Part shown: piece by piece, positions 21,881-31,436 of the stretch
Layout: every line of letters starts with the position of its first letter
How positions within the stretch are numbered: the stretch's first letter is position 1
Source of the DNA: Morganella morganii
Lineage (GTDB): Bacteria; Pseudomonadota; Gammaproteobacteria; Enterobacterales; Enterobacteriaceae
DNA: 64,000 nucleotides
Direction: 5' to 3'
NCBI RefSeq assembly: GCF_019242955.1
Contig: NZ_CP066129.1
Span: 2,914,001 to 2,978,000, forward strand
The notes under the pieces: model-generated
The model's input: the letters and a program-made list of their open reading frames with translations, nothing else
Told to the model about the DNA's origin: nothing
Databases searched by the model: none
Position numbers and translations under genes: made by a program

Positions 21881-24041
21881 CTATTTTATGTCATTATCAA
21901 TCTGTGAGTTTATCACTTCATCAATTCTCACTCTGCCGAGCGGCTGGATATTCACCGAAGGCAGTAATTCCTGATAAGAAATAACCGGCAATGACGAAAA
22001 TTCCTGCTCAATAAGCCGTCTGACATAACGCCGGATATCCCGTGATACAATCAGCACCGGTTTATTCATCATTCTCTGTAAATCCCCGAACATCGCTTTC
22101 ATTGCGGCCATCAATGCTTCGTGCACTCCCGGCGGCAGTGTCAGATAGCTGCCTGAAAGGGTCTGGCGGATATGGCTGCGGATAAGTTCTTCCAGTTCAT
22201 GATCATACAAAAACGCCGGTAACACCGAATTGCCGTTGCTGTATTTATGACAAATATAACGGCCCAGCTCTCCGCGGACATATTCCGTCAGCATCACAAC
22301 GTCTTTTTCATTTTGCCCCCACTCTGTCAGTGCCTCCAGAACGGTGCGCATATTACGGATAGAAATATCCTCTTCCACCAGCCGTTGCAGTACATCAGTG
22401 ATTTTATACAGCGGTACCACCCGCTGCACCTCTCTGACTAACTCACTGAAACTGCCTTCCATTTGTCCGAGTAAATAGCGGGTTTCCTGAATACCGATAA
22501 AATCGGCAGCGTATTTTTGCAGAATAAACGCCAGATGGGCCTTAATAATGCCCATCGCCGGTAAGCAGTGTAAACCGGCATCTTTTGCCCGCACAGACTC
22601 CTGTTCTGTGATCCAGTACGCCGGTGAACCATCGAACCATGTTCCTCTTTGCTCATACCGCACCCCGAGCATCGTCAGCTGCTTTTCTTCCTCACGCACC
22701 AGAAGCTGTTTTTCCGGCAGAACGCCCTCTCCGACCGGTACTTCCTGTAATAAGATCCGGTAAGTATCCGCCGGAAGATAATCACTGAAATGCAGACTCA
22801 CGCCGGGGAACGGTACACCGAGTGAAAGATAAAGGCGGCGGCGCAGGCGGATCAGCGCCTGATTAAAATCATCCGCAATCAGTCCGGCCTGTAATGATGT
22901 GCTGAATTCCATCATCAGCGGTACCGTCAGTGCAAAGGTTTCCGGCTCTGCCAGCGCCTCATCACTACCGTCCGCCTTTGTCGTCCTCTCAGAAGAACGC
23001 AGTACCGGTGCGCCCGCGCCACCGGCCACTGCAGCACTGAGTGATTGCGCGGGGGGCATATTCTGACTTTTTGCACGCCGTTTCAGCAGATACCCCCCGC
23101 CTGTCAGGAGCAGTGCCAGCGTCATAAATGTCAGAACCGGAAACCCCGGCACCAGCCCGAACAACAGCAGCAGAAAACCACCGACCTGTAACGCCTGCGG
23201 CTGCCCGGTTATCTGCTGTCCGATATCATTTCCGAGATCACGTGAGTCCCCGGAAGAGACCCGGGTAACGATAATCCCGGAGGTCACCGCAATCAGCAGT
23301 GCCGGGATCTGCGACACCATACCATCCCCGACGGTCAGAATACTGTACAGCTGTAACGCGTCCGCGGCGCTCATCCCTTTCTGCCCGGTTCCGATAGCCA
23401 GCCCGCCGATGATATTAACGCAGATGATCACCAGTCCGGCGATAGCATCACCTTTGATGAATTTCATCGCACCGTCCATCGAACCGAACATCTGACTTTC
23501 CTGCTCCACCACCCGGCGGCGTTCGCGGGCTTCATCCATATCAATCACGCCCGCACGCATGTCGCCGTCAATACTCATCTGCTTGCCCGGCATCGCATCC
23601 AGAGAGAAAACGCGCGCTGACTTCCGCCACACGCTCCGCACCTTTGGTTATCACCAGAAACTGTACCACGGTGATAATCAGGAAAATCACAATACCCACC
23701 ACCAGATTCCCGCCGACCACAAACTCGCCGAATGTCTCAACGATCTGCCCGGCATCCGCTTCCAGTAATATCATCCGTGTGGTACTGACGGCCAGAGCCA
23801 GCCGGAAAAGCGTCGTAACCAGCAGAACAACAGGAAAGGCAGAGAACTGAAGCGGAGAGCGGATATAAACAGCCATCATCAGCAAGGTGACGGATATCAT
23901 CATATTGACGGCAATCAGCGTATCCAGAATAAAATCCGGCAGCGGCAGAATCATCATAAAAATGACTGCCAGTAACAACAGCGCGAGAAATATATCCTGC
24001 CGTCCGGCAATGCGGAGAAGTAAGGATTTGGCGTCAGCCAC
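21881..24041 (-). pseudogene. sctV: T3SS export gate protein SctV (LcrD/YscV), single-base frameshift
   Basis: Two overlapping reading frames together give one LcrD-like protein of about 719 residues. The start is GTG 24041, with AGGA seven bases upstream and overlapping the sctY stop. The N part (hydrophobic segments, [36 protein letters not shown]) leaves frame at four T residues (AAAA at 23607-23610, plus strand). The other frame resumes at [20 protein letters not shown]. One T fewer restores the family sequence. The C part has the cytoplasmic nonamer-ring domain (DFIGIQETRYLL, EDISIRNMRTVLEAL, PVLIVSRDIRRYVRRLIE). SctV forms the export gate. As read, the T3SS would be inactive. Confidence 0.88.
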
Positions 24042-24360
24042 AGTATGTCCTGTGCAGTAAATAACGCCGGTAGGTTTCGAGTGCTTCCTCGTATAATCCC
24101 TCCTGCTGAAATGCCAGTGTTTCACACAACAGCAGATTCGCATCACTGTATCCGGCATGATGCAGCAGTGCACACTGAAATAACGCTTCCTGTCCCTGTT
24201 TATGCTCAATCAGGGCGAGAATTAATATTTTACGTGCGCGGATATGATCCGGATTATAAATAAGTAATGTCCGGATCAGCGTAATACTGTTACTGAAAAA
24301 ACCATACTGAAATTGCAGCCAGGATTGCTGGAGTAATACTTCGATCTGTAATGGGCTCAT
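24034..24360 (-). CDS. sctY: T3SS protein SctY (YscY), partner of SctX
   Basis: A 108-residue TPR-like helical protein. [46 protein letters not shown] and the C-terminal [13 protein letters not shown] match YscY. YscY binds YscX and both contact SctV. Its stop overlaps the sctV GTG start by eight bases and it starts four bases after sctX. Confidence 0.85.
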   Translation of the reverse strand: MSPLQIEVLLQQSWLQFQYGFFSNSITLIRTLLIYNPDHIRARKILILALIEHKQGQEALFQCALLHHAGYSDANLLLCETLAFQQEGLYEEALETYRRYLLHRTYCG

Positions 24361-24364
24361 TATA

Positions 24365-24736
24365 TTATACTTTTATCATCAGGTTTTTGTGGGATATCAG
24401 AAGTAACATATTGTCGAGCAATGAGCTTAAGATCGGAAAAGCAGCGACGATATCAGGATCAGTCTCTGAATGTGTTAATAAACAGAGGTCACTCAGCAAA
24501 TGACAGAATAATACCGGCTGCCCGGCCAGCTGCGGATCAATGACCGGACGGGCAGCAAGATATAACTGTTTCCGGCTGTCTCCGGATTGATACAGCGCCG
24601 CCAGTTCAGACGGAAAAATATCACTGAATTCACCGGATACGGCCGGTTTCACTGCCGCCGTGGTCATTCCGGCTGACATTTCCTGCGGATTTCCCTCCGG
24701 AAAAACAGCGCCGTAAGCCGAAATACGATTAATCAT
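24365..24736 (-). CDS. sctX: T3SS early-secreted protein SctX (YscX)
   Basis: A 123-residue protein, against 122 in YscX. The N-terminus is polar and probably a secretion signal. The C-terminus (FPILSSLLDNMLLLISHKNLMIKV) resembles the hydrophobic YscX end that binds YscY. It heads the leftward operon, diverging from sctN. In Yersinia yopN-tyeA-sycN precede yscX; here none of them is present. Confidence 0.78.
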   Translation of the reverse strand: MINRISAYGAVFPEGNPQEMSAGMTTAAVKPAVSGEFSDIFPSELAALYQSGDSRKQLYLAARPVIDPQLAGQPVLFCHLLSDLCLLTHSETDPDIVAAFPILSSLLDNMLLLISHKNLMIKV

Positions 24737-24897
24737 CCGTTAACTCCTCCCGCAAATAATAACGGCCGCTCTGCCGTTATTCCCTGACAGCAGCATCCGT
24801 TTATTTTTATATTCTCCCCGCAGTTTTTACTAAAATCCCCCCTTCCGCTGCCATCGCAGGCAAACCGTTTCCGTCAGACTGGTGCGGAGGAGTTTTT
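24737..24897. promoter_or_regulatory. Divergent T3SS promoter region (sctX / sctN)
   Basis: 161 bases. Toward sctX an ExsA-type A-tract (TAAAAATA, TnAAAAnA pattern) lies at 24802-24809. A hairpin (AATAACGGC with GCCGTTATT, 24758-24781) precedes GGAGGAG, the sctX ribosome site. Toward sctN GGAGGAG lies at 24886-24892. ExsA control is inferred. Confidence 0.5.
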
Positions 24898-26148
24898 ATG
24901 ACAATAACCACACTGCGTTCCCGTCTCAGAAAACAGCGGACAAACATAACCGGTGATCGCTTTTTCACGCCAATCGGCCGGGTGCTCAGTGTCACCGGCA
25001 CTCTCATCCGGGCGTCGGTCAGCCACGTTAAAATCGGGGATATCTGCCTGCTGCTGACCCCGGGAAACCGGATAAAAGCCGAAGTGGCCGGTCTGGACGG
25101 CAGTGATGCTCTGCTCACACCTTACGGCGGAGTGAACGGAATCTCGGCCAATACCGGCGTCCTCACTACCGGTGCCCCCCTGCGGATTGCATTGTGGCCG
25201 TCGATGACCGGTCACATTTTTAACGGACTGGGGGAAGCACTGACACCGGTGACACTGCCGCCGGAGGTGATATACGGCGATCTGCATAACGACCCGCCGC
25301 CGGCGCTGACCCGGAAGATGATCACCACTCCGCTTGCTCTGGGTATCAGAGCGATTGACGGTCTGCTGACCTGCGGCGAGGGGCAGCGGATGGGAATATT
25401 TGCCGCCGCCGGCGGCGGAAAAAGTACCCTGCTTGCCGCGATTATCCGCAATACCGAAGCGGATATTTGTGTGCTGGCGCTGGTCGGGGAACGGGGACGT
25501 GAGCTGAATGAATTTATTCAGCATGACCTTGGTGAATGCGGGCTGAAAAAAGCAGTGCTGGTTGTCTCCACATCGGACAGACCCGCTGTTGAGCGGGCTA
25601 AAGCCGGTTTTACCGCCACCCGGATAGCCGAGTATTTCCGTGACCGGGGAAAACGGGTTCTGCTGCTGATGGACTCCGTGACGCGGTTTGCCCGCGCACA
25701 GCGTGAGATAGGCCTGGCTGCCGGAGAACCGCCGGCCCGTCAGGGATATCCGCCGTCCGTCTTTGCGCAGTTACCGGCGCTGATGGAAAGAGCCGGACAA
25801 TCCGATACCGGGTCAATCACCGCGCTTTATACCGTTCTGGTCGAAGGTGACGATCTGAATGAACCGATTGCGGATGAAACCCGTTCAATCCTTGACGGAC
25901 ATATTATTCTGACGCGAAAACTGGCGGAAATGCAGCACTATCCGGCCATTGATGTTCTGAAATCCGCAAGCCGGGTCATGAACCGTATTATTCCGGAAAG
26001 TCAGAAAAAAGCGGCTTCCGCTGTAAAGACGGTACTTGCGCAATATGATGAACTGGAGTTTCTGATCCAGCTTGGCGAATATGAGCCCGAAAAAATCCGG
26101 ATAATGATGACATCATCCGCAAATACCGCAACATCATGCAATGGCTGA
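24898..26148 (+). CDS. sctN: T3SS ATPase SctN (YscN), C-terminus out of frame
   Basis: F1-type ATPase at the base of the export machine, which strips chaperones and energises export. Walker A is AAAGGGKST with Lys175, Walker B is [12 protein letters not shown] and the ring motif is [18 protein letters not shown]. As read the protein has 416 residues with an abnormal tail after EYEPEK. Adding one A to the A6 run at 26090-26095 gives [20 protein letters not shown] and extends the gene to 26216. The restored protein has 439 residues, exactly YscN length, and its stop overlaps the sctO ATG (ATGA). This argues the ancestral gene was intact. The catalytic core is unaffected. Confidence 0.9.
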   Translation: MTITTLRSRLRKQRTNITGDRFFTPIGRVLSVTGTLIRASVSHVKIGDICLLLTPGNRIKAEVAGLDGSDALLTPYGGVNGISANTGVLTTGAPLRIALWPSMTGHIFNGLGEALTPVTLPPEVIYGDLHNDPPPALTRKMITTPLALGIRAIDGLLTCGEGQRMGIFAAAGGGKSTLLAAIIRNTEADICVLALVGERGRELNEFIQHDLGECGLKKAVLVVSTSDRPAVERAKAGFTATRIAEYFRDRGKRVLLLMDSVTRFARAQREIGLAAGEPPARQGYPPSVFAQLPALMERAGQSDTGSITALYTVLVEGDDLNEPIADETRSILDGHIILTRKLAEMQHYPAIDVLKSASRVMNRIIPESQKKAASAVKTVLAQYDELEFLIQLGEYEPEKIRIMMTSSANTATSCNG

Positions 26149-26212
26149 AACAGGGAACGGATGAATCTCAGGATTATGCACAAACCTGCCGGGAAATCAC
26201 GGAGTCTGTATT

Positions 26213-26605
26213 ATGATCGCCATCAGCAACAGCAAACGGGCACGCATTCTGCGTTATTACCGCTATCAGTCAGCACAGGCAGAACAACTGGCGGCGGAAG
26301 CCCGCAAAACAGTACAACAACTGAACTACCGCCGGGAAACACTGGAACAACAGGCCGCCGTACTATCCCGGCGCCGTGATGCACTTGCCGCAGGCCCGGA
26401 TGCCGGGTCCGTCACGACCGCCGGTCATCTGGATCTCTGCCGCCGGCAAATGATCGGACTGAGTGCCGATACCGTACTGGCGGAAGATGCGCTGCGCAGT
26501 CATGCGCAGACGACGGAAGCCGCACAGCGCATTCTGAACGATCGTCAGAAACAGTTACAACGACTGGATCTGAAACAACAGCTTATCAACCGGAACGTGT
26601 TCTGA
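26213..26605 (+). CDS. sctO: T3SS central stalk protein SctO (YscO)
   Basis: A 130-residue protein that is almost all helix, a two-stranded coiled coil rich in Arg, Gln and Ala. It should sit in the SctN hexamer like the gamma subunit of F1-ATPase and contact SctV. It starts within the ancestral sctN stop (ATGA) and ends in the sctP start (TGATG), so it is tightly coupled. Sequence in this family is poorly conserved. The call rests on size, coiled coil and position. Confidence 0.8.
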   Translation: MIAISNSKRARILRYYRYQSAQAEQLAAEARKTVQQLNYRRETLEQQAAVLSRRRDALAAGPDAGSVTTAGHLDLCRRQMIGLSADTVLAEDALRSHAQTTEAAQRILNDRQKQLQRLDLKQQLINRNVF

Positions 26606-27324
26606 TGGCACGTTTTTTCTTCTCTCCGCCGGCCACCACCGCAGTTCCGGTACCGTTACTGAAACCGGCTGTATACACACCAGCGTCAGCTGTCGCCACC
26701 AGCGCGGAGATCCGGCGGTTTCTGTTTGTCATTCAGCACGGAAAGCTCCCGCCGGCATTTGATATGTCTCCGCAACACTCCGCCCGGCCACAGAAAGAAG
26801 CCATATCGCCACAATCAAAAACTGAGATTCCCGGATTCTGTCTGTTCCCGGCCGGAGATAAAGGGGAACCGATGCCAACACAGCCGGTTTTCCGCCGCAA
26901 CGCCACAGATAAGGATACAGGCACTGACCACAAAATCCCCGGTGAAACAGAAACAATCCCCGCAGATCTTGTTCCGAACAGCCACACAGAAAAAATAACG
27001 GCACATCTTCAGCTTCGCAGAAGCGAGCTCATCACCGGTATCAGCGATACGCTGATCAGCCGCATCAGCCATATTGCCGGAAAAACCGGTTCACTGAGCA
27101 CCTGCCGGGCCACCTTTCCGGTTCTGGGAGAAGTCAGTTTCACTGTCCGCCACAGTGCAGACGGTGTGCATATTCAGATCCGCTGTCCGTCAGCGGGACA
27201 GGCACTTCTGCTGTCCTGCCTGTCTCAGTTACAGGATCGGCTGACGCAGAAAACGCCTCAGCCGGTCACTATTTCGCTCACCGGGCACCTTTCCGGGTCC
27301 GCCTCTGCCGTGAGGCGCAAATAA
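26605..27324 (+). CDS. sctP: T3SS needle-length regulator SctP (YscP), short form
   Basis: A 239-residue protein. Residues 1-135 are Pro/Thr-rich and disordered, the ruler part. The C-terminal 90 residues (ELITGISDTLISRISHIAG onward, with LGEVSFTVRH) form a substrate-switch (T3S4) domain that acts on SctU. YscP has 515 residues and PscP 369, so the ruler here is short, predicting a short needle if the ruler model holds. It is placed between sctO and sctQ, the canonical order. Confidence 0.75.
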   Translation: MARFFFSPPATTAVPVPLLKPAVYTPASAVATSAEIRRFLFVIQHGKLPPAFDMSPQHSARPQKEAISPQSKTEIPGFCLFPAGDKGEPMPTQPVFRRNATDKDTGTDHKIPGETETIPADLVPNSHTEKITAHLQLRRSELITGISDTLISRISHIAGKTGSLSTCRATFPVLGEVSFTVRHSADGVHIQIRCPSAGQALLLSCLSQLQDRLTQKTPQPVTISLTGHLSGSASAVRRK

Positions 27325-28230
27325 ATGAACGACAGCTCTTCAAGTCCGGTAGTTATCCTCAGCGAACAGGATCTTGCCGCTATCCGGCTGAAACAACGTT
27401 ACCGGACGCGCTATTCCTCCGGTTCAGGGGATGCGGAAATCCGGTATCAGACACACACCACAACACTGACACTGGCTGTCACCCGGCGCGGACAGTCCGG
27501 CTCTGTTTACTGTAGTTATGATGACCTGGCTGTTTTACTTCAGCCGCAATTATCAGGTACCGACATTCGCTTGTTACCGGATGATATACTGACAACATTG
27601 ATTACAGCATGGCTGGACAGACACTCCGCAGAATTTCATTTACAGGAAATAATAAAAGAAAACAAAACTGTTACCGGACTTACCGTTATTTTCAGCAGTG
27701 CTATTTTCGTATTTTCTGATATATCACTCATTCATTCCCACCTTGAATTAATGAATACACCAACCGCGAAAATACCCCTGAAAATACATATTTGTTCTGC
27801 CGATTTTTATCTGCCCCGGTGTGAAATACTGAGACTGAACACCGATGATCTGATTATCAGCCCGTTTTCTGATGACCACATTCCGGTTTCTGTTTATTAC
27901 CGGCACGCTTTTGCGGCAACCGGCACCCTGGATTCAAATAAGGTGACTATCCGAAAAATGACCCTACATTCACGGCGTAAAACCGCATTATCATCACTGA
28001 AAAGTGTGATCCGTTTTGAGCTGGCAGAAACAGAGATAACACTGGATGAACTGGCCGCACTGAAGCCGGATTCACTGATAACACTGACCGGGCAATCTGA
28101 ACATTATATCCGTGTTTTCTGCGACGACGATTATATTGCTGACGGCATACTGGTTTCATTTCAGCAGCGCCTTGCCGTTCAGATTAAAACACTGACCGGT
28201 ATCCCGGAAAACAGCGACACCGGGTCATGA
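27325..28230 (+). CDS. sctQ: T3SS cytoplasmic ring protein SctQ (YscQ)
   Basis: A 301-residue sorting-platform protein. The N part is poorly conserved; the C-terminal SpoA domain (about 222-295) shows SVIRFELAETEITLDELAALKPDSLITL. An in-frame ATG at 27958, with AAGGTG upstream, would give a C-terminal product like the internally initiated YscQ-C. The start follows the sctP stop directly and the end overlaps sctR by four bases. Confidence 0.83.
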   Translation: MNDSSSSPVVILSEQDLAAIRLKQRYRTRYSSGSGDAEIRYQTHTTTLTLAVTRRGQSGSVYCSYDDLAVLLQPQLSGTDIRLLPDDILTTLITAWLDRHSAEFHLQEIIKENKTVTGLTVIFSSAIFVFSDISLIHSHLELMNTPTAKIPLKIHICSADFYLPRCEILRLNTDDLIISPFSDDHIPVSVYYRHAFAATGTLDSNKVTIRKMTLHSRRKTALSSLKSVIRFELAETEITLDELAALKPDSLITLTGQSEHYIRVFCDDDYIADGILVSFQQRLAVQIKTLTGIPENSDTGS

Positions 28231-28874
28231 CTATTTCAGAACCGGTCTCTTTAATTGTCCTGCTGGCACTGCTGTCCTTTATACCGGTGATTATTGTGAC
28301 CGGAACTGCCTTTATTAAAATAGGGATTGTGCTGTCTCTGCTCCGTAATGCCCTCGGCGTACAGCAAATCCCCTCAAATCTGACGATGCACGCCTTCGCC
28401 CTGATCCTGGCAATGTTTGTTATGGGACCCGTGATATTCGATATTAAAGATGCCGTTGATACTGACCGGTTATCGTCTGAACCGGCATATCTGTCAGAGG
28501 CCGTCATCCGGGCAGAAAAAATATACAGCCATTTTTTAATCAGGAATACCGCCCCTGAAAGCCGTCAGTTCTTTCAGGAAACGGTTAAGAGCATCTGGCC
28601 GGAACGGTACCACCCGTCACAAAATAATCCGCCGTTATATATTCTGTTACCCTCTTTTACGCTCAGTGAATTAATCAATGCCTTTAAAATGGGTTTCTTA
28701 CTTTATTTACCGTTTCTGGCCATTGATTTTATTGTTTCCAATATTTTACTGGCAATGGGAATGATGATGGTATCACCGATGACACTCTCTGTTCCTTTAA
28801 AACTGCTGTTATTTGTGATGGTCGGCGGCTGGGAAAAACTGACCCGCGCCCTGTTATTCAGTTATCAGTTCTGA
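28227..28874 (+). CDS. sctR: T3SS export gate component SctR (YscR)
   Basis: A 215-residue inner-membrane protein with four hydrophobic segments. It has the FliP/SctR signatures IVTGTAFIKIGIVLSLLRNALGVQQIPSNL near residue 30-60, and FKMGFLLYLPFLAIDFIVSNILLAMGMMMVSP near 150-180. Five copies join SctT and four SctS in the export gate. The start overlaps sctQ. Confidence 0.95.
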   Translation: MTISEPVSLIVLLALLSFIPVIIVTGTAFIKIGIVLSLLRNALGVQQIPSNLTMHAFALILAMFVMGPVIFDIKDAVDTDRLSSEPAYLSEAVIRAEKIYSHFLIRNTAPESRQFFQETVKSIWPERYHPSQNNPPLYILLPSFTLSELINAFKMGFLLYLPFLAIDFIVSNILLAMGMMMVSPMTLSVPLKLLLFVMVGGWEKLTRALLFSYQF

Positions 28875-28876
28875 CG

Positions 28877-29128
28877 ATGGATCAGCAACTGCTTTTCTGC
28901 ACCGGACGAATGCTCTGGCTGATTTTTATTCTGTCACTGCCTGCGATCCTCGCAGCAACAATCGTTGGTGTACTGGTGGCGATAATTCAGGCTATTACAC
29001 AGATTCAGGAACAAACACTGGGGTTTCTGTGCAAACTGACTGCGGTGGTTATCACACTGTTTATGACGCTGAGCTGGTCCGGTCAGCAATTACTGGTATT
29101 TATGAATCAGATATTCGGATTACTGTAA
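28877..29128 (+). CDS. sctS: T3SS export gate component SctS (YscS)
   Basis: An 83-residue protein of two membrane helices. The conserved block LPAILAATIVGVLVAIIQAITQIQEQTLGF, with its central QIQEQTL loop, marks the FliQ/SctS family. It lies two bases after sctR and its stop overlaps the sctT start (TAATG). Confidence 0.95.
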   Translation: MDQQLLFCTGRMLWLIFILSLPAILAATIVGVLVAIIQAITQIQEQTLGFLCKLTAVVITLFMTLSWSGQQLLVFMNQIFGLL

Positions 29129-29910
29129 TGTTATTAACCGGATTAATTTATCCCTTTTTGATTTCCTTCTTCCTCTCACTGCCCAGGTTATACGGTTTTT
29201 TCTTATTATTACCGCTGATAAATAAATCACTGACCGGACACCGCTTAATCTATAATGCTATCGTATTATCTCTGGGATTATTTGTCCGTCAGAGTCTGCC
29301 GCCATTGCTGCCTGAACTGACGTCCTGGGTTTTCTTTTTTATTATTCTGCGGGAATTTTTCACCGGGTTACTTTTTGGTGTGATTGCAGTTATACCGTTT
29401 TGGGCCATCGAAGCAGCCGGACAATTTATTGATCAGCAACGCGGTGCCACGGCTGGCAGCATGCTGAACCCGCTTTCCGGGCAGCAGGCATCTCTGACCG
29501 GCATCTTTTTCACGCAGTATCTGATCCTGTTTTATCTGACATCAGGTTTATTTTTTCAGTTACTGACATTATTTTTCCGGAGTCTGATCTGGTATCCGAT
29601 CACCGCATCTGATTTTCCGTTTCCGGCAACGCTGCTGCCGCTGTTTTACGGATTACTGTCACTTTATAGCCATGCGGTGATTAATTTTGCCCTGCCGCTT
29701 ATCATACCGATGTATCTGACCGAAATTGCGCTGGCGTTTATCAATAAATTTGTTCCCGCCTTAAATGTCTTTGTTATTGCCATGCCGCTGAAATCGGCAG
29801 TTGCACTCTTTGTCGCAACCGGTTATATCATGCTGGTCAATGAACCACTGACCACCCTGATCAGGGAAACATTTACCCTTATCACCCGTCTGAATATGCC
29901 GTTATTGTGA
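29128..29910 (+). CDS. sctT: T3SS export gate component SctT (YscT)
   Basis: A 260-residue protein (YscT has 261) with about six hydrophobic segments and the FliR/SctT motif WAIEAAGQFIDQQRGATAGSMLNP-SGQQ around residue 90-115. I start it at ATG 29128, overlapping the sctS stop; the open frame extends upstream to 29029 but that part lies inside sctS. One copy caps the export gate. Confidence 0.94.
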   Translation: MLLTGLIYPFLISFFLSLPRLYGFFLLLPLINKSLTGHRLIYNAIVLSLGLFVRQSLPPLLPELTSWVFFFIILREFFTGLLFGVIAVIPFWAIEAAGQFIDQQRGATAGSMLNPLSGQQASLTGIFFTQYLILFYLTSGLFFQLLTLFFRSLIWYPITASDFPFPATLLPLFYGLLSLYSHAVINFALPLIIPMYLTEIALAFINKFVPALNVFVIAMPLKSAVALFVATGYIMLVNEPLTTLIRETFTLITRLNMPLL

Positions 29911-29923
29911 CGACAGAAACAGT

Positions 29924-31006
29924 ATGAGCGGAGAAAAAACTGAACAGCCCACGGCTAAAAAACGCAGGGATAACCGCAAACAAGGCATGGTATTTAAAAG
30001 CCGGGAATTACTGCTTTTTCTGATCTCTCTGTGTCAGGTCTGCGGGCTGGTCACCTTTATTCCGTCATTATATTCCGCTTTTTATTCACTGTTACAATAT
30101 ACCCTTGAGAGTGCTGCCACCCGGCCATTGCCGCTGATGATATCGGATATAAAAGTGCTGATTGCCGGGAAATTACTTCCCCCGCTGATATCACTTACCG
30201 GGGTATTTATTGCAGGTATTGTTGTCAGCCATATTCTTCAGTTTGGTTTGCTGCTGAACCTGTCCGCCATAAAATGTGATATTACCCATATCTCCCCGCA
30301 TAAAGGGATCAAAAAAATATTTTCCCTCAATAATATCTGGGAATTCATTAAATCCGTCATCAAAGCCGGATTATTGTCACTCATCCTCTTCTGGTTACTG
30401 CGCCGCCACTATCCGTCATTTGTCAGGTTAGTCACTGTCAGTATCCGCGAAAATCTGATGGTTGCATACGATATCGGACAGTGGCTGCTTTATCTGTTTT
30501 TTTCCGGGGTACTGATCATTGTGCTGGCTGATATTGTTATTTCCCGTCACGGCTATCAGAAAAAGATGCTGATGACCAAAGAGGAAATCAAAAATGAATA
30601 CAAAGAATCCGAAGGTAACAGCGAAATAAAAGGCAAACGCAAGCAGTTCCACAAAGAGATACAGCAGCAGGATATGCGATCAGCCGTCAGGAAATCACGC
30701 TGTATCGTTGTCAATCCCACACACTATGCGGTGGGTATCGATTACAGGGAAGATCGGACACCACTGCCGGTGATCACTTTTAAAGAACAAAATGATATTG
30801 CACTTCATATCCGCCGGATAGCCCGGCAGGAAGGCGTTCCGCTGATTGAAAAGAAATATCTGGCCCGCTACCTCTACCGCGTTGGTCAGATCGGCAGTGC
30901 TGTTCCGCCGTCAACACTGGAAATCATTGCTGAGATTTTATACTGGCTGGAAAAAAGCGATCAATATCGTGGTGCAGACACTGACCTCACCGATAACAAT
31001 CAATGA
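29924..31006 (+). CDS. sctU: T3SS export switch protein SctU (YscU)
   Basis: A 360-residue protein: four membrane helices in the first 210 residues, a charged linker and a cytoplasmic domain. The autocleavage motif NPTH begins at Asn264 (263 in YscU) and is intact, so the switch from needle to translocator export should work. It starts with the family N-terminus SGEKTEQPTAKKRRDNRKQG. It is the last gene of the sctN-U block. Confidence 0.96.
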   Translation: MSGEKTEQPTAKKRRDNRKQGMVFKSRELLLFLISLCQVCGLVTFIPSLYSAFYSLLQYTLESAATRPLPLMISDIKVLIAGKLLPPLISLTGVFIAGIVVSHILQFGLLLNLSAIKCDITHISPHKGIKKIFSLNNIWEFIKSVIKAGLLSLILFWLLRRHYPSFVRLVTVSIRENLMVAYDIGQWLLYLFFSGVLIIVLADIVISRHGYQKKMLMTKEEIKNEYKESEGNSEIKGKRKQFHKEIQQQDMRSAVRKSRCIVVNPTHYAVGIDYREDRTPLPVITFKEQNDIALHIRRIARQEGVPLIEKKYLARYLYRVGQIGSAVPPSTLEIIAEILYWLEKSDQYRGADTDLTDNNQ

Positions 31007-31422
31007 TAAATTAAAACGTTAATTTATCATTTAATGACATTATGCATACATAACCCGGAAATATTTTCCCTGAAATAACGTATATTTCCCCTTAATAGCT
31101 TTCTTTCTTTTTTTTTCCGCTTTTTTGTTAAATAACCACATCGCATGTATCTTTTCTGTTCCTGTCATTTTATGACATTAACATTTTTATTATTTAATTT
31201 TAATGACATCTTTCCATTAACGATTAATTAATCATCTGATTATGAGGATATTGATTCACACTGTGAATAAAGAGCTATCTAAAGCAATAAATAAAGCCAT
31301 TAACTCTGATAATCAGGATTTAAAAGTAGAAAACATCATTACTGACTATATAATTATATACATTGAATGTATTAAGACCGTCACTTTTGATTTTTACCCG
31401 CATTCGTTACTCAGAGATGCTT
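31007..31422. promoter_or_regulatory. AT-rich region upstream of exsA
   Basis: About 415 strongly AT-rich bases between sctU and exsA, the expected site of exsA transcription control and perhaps H-NS silencing. I see no exsC, exsE or exsB here, although Pseudomonas has them in this position. A 64-codon frame in it is listed separately. Confidence 0.4.
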
Positions 31423-31436
31423 ATGAATTCACTTAG
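31242..31436 (+). CDS. Possible 64-codon ORF overlapping the exsA start
   Basis: Opens with ATG after a weak TTATGAGG context and ends 14 bases inside exsA, an arrangement that could couple translation. The product is Ile/Lys/Asn-rich as expected of any frame in AT-rich DNA, and I recognise no family. It may be chance. Confidence 0.2.
   Translation: MRILIHTVNKELSKAINKAINSDNQDLKVENIITDYIIIYIECIKTVTFDFYPHSLLRDAYEFT

Noticed and set aside
24874..25524. 216-codon minus-strand frame
   Set aside because: Antisense to sctN, whose ATPase motifs are clear.
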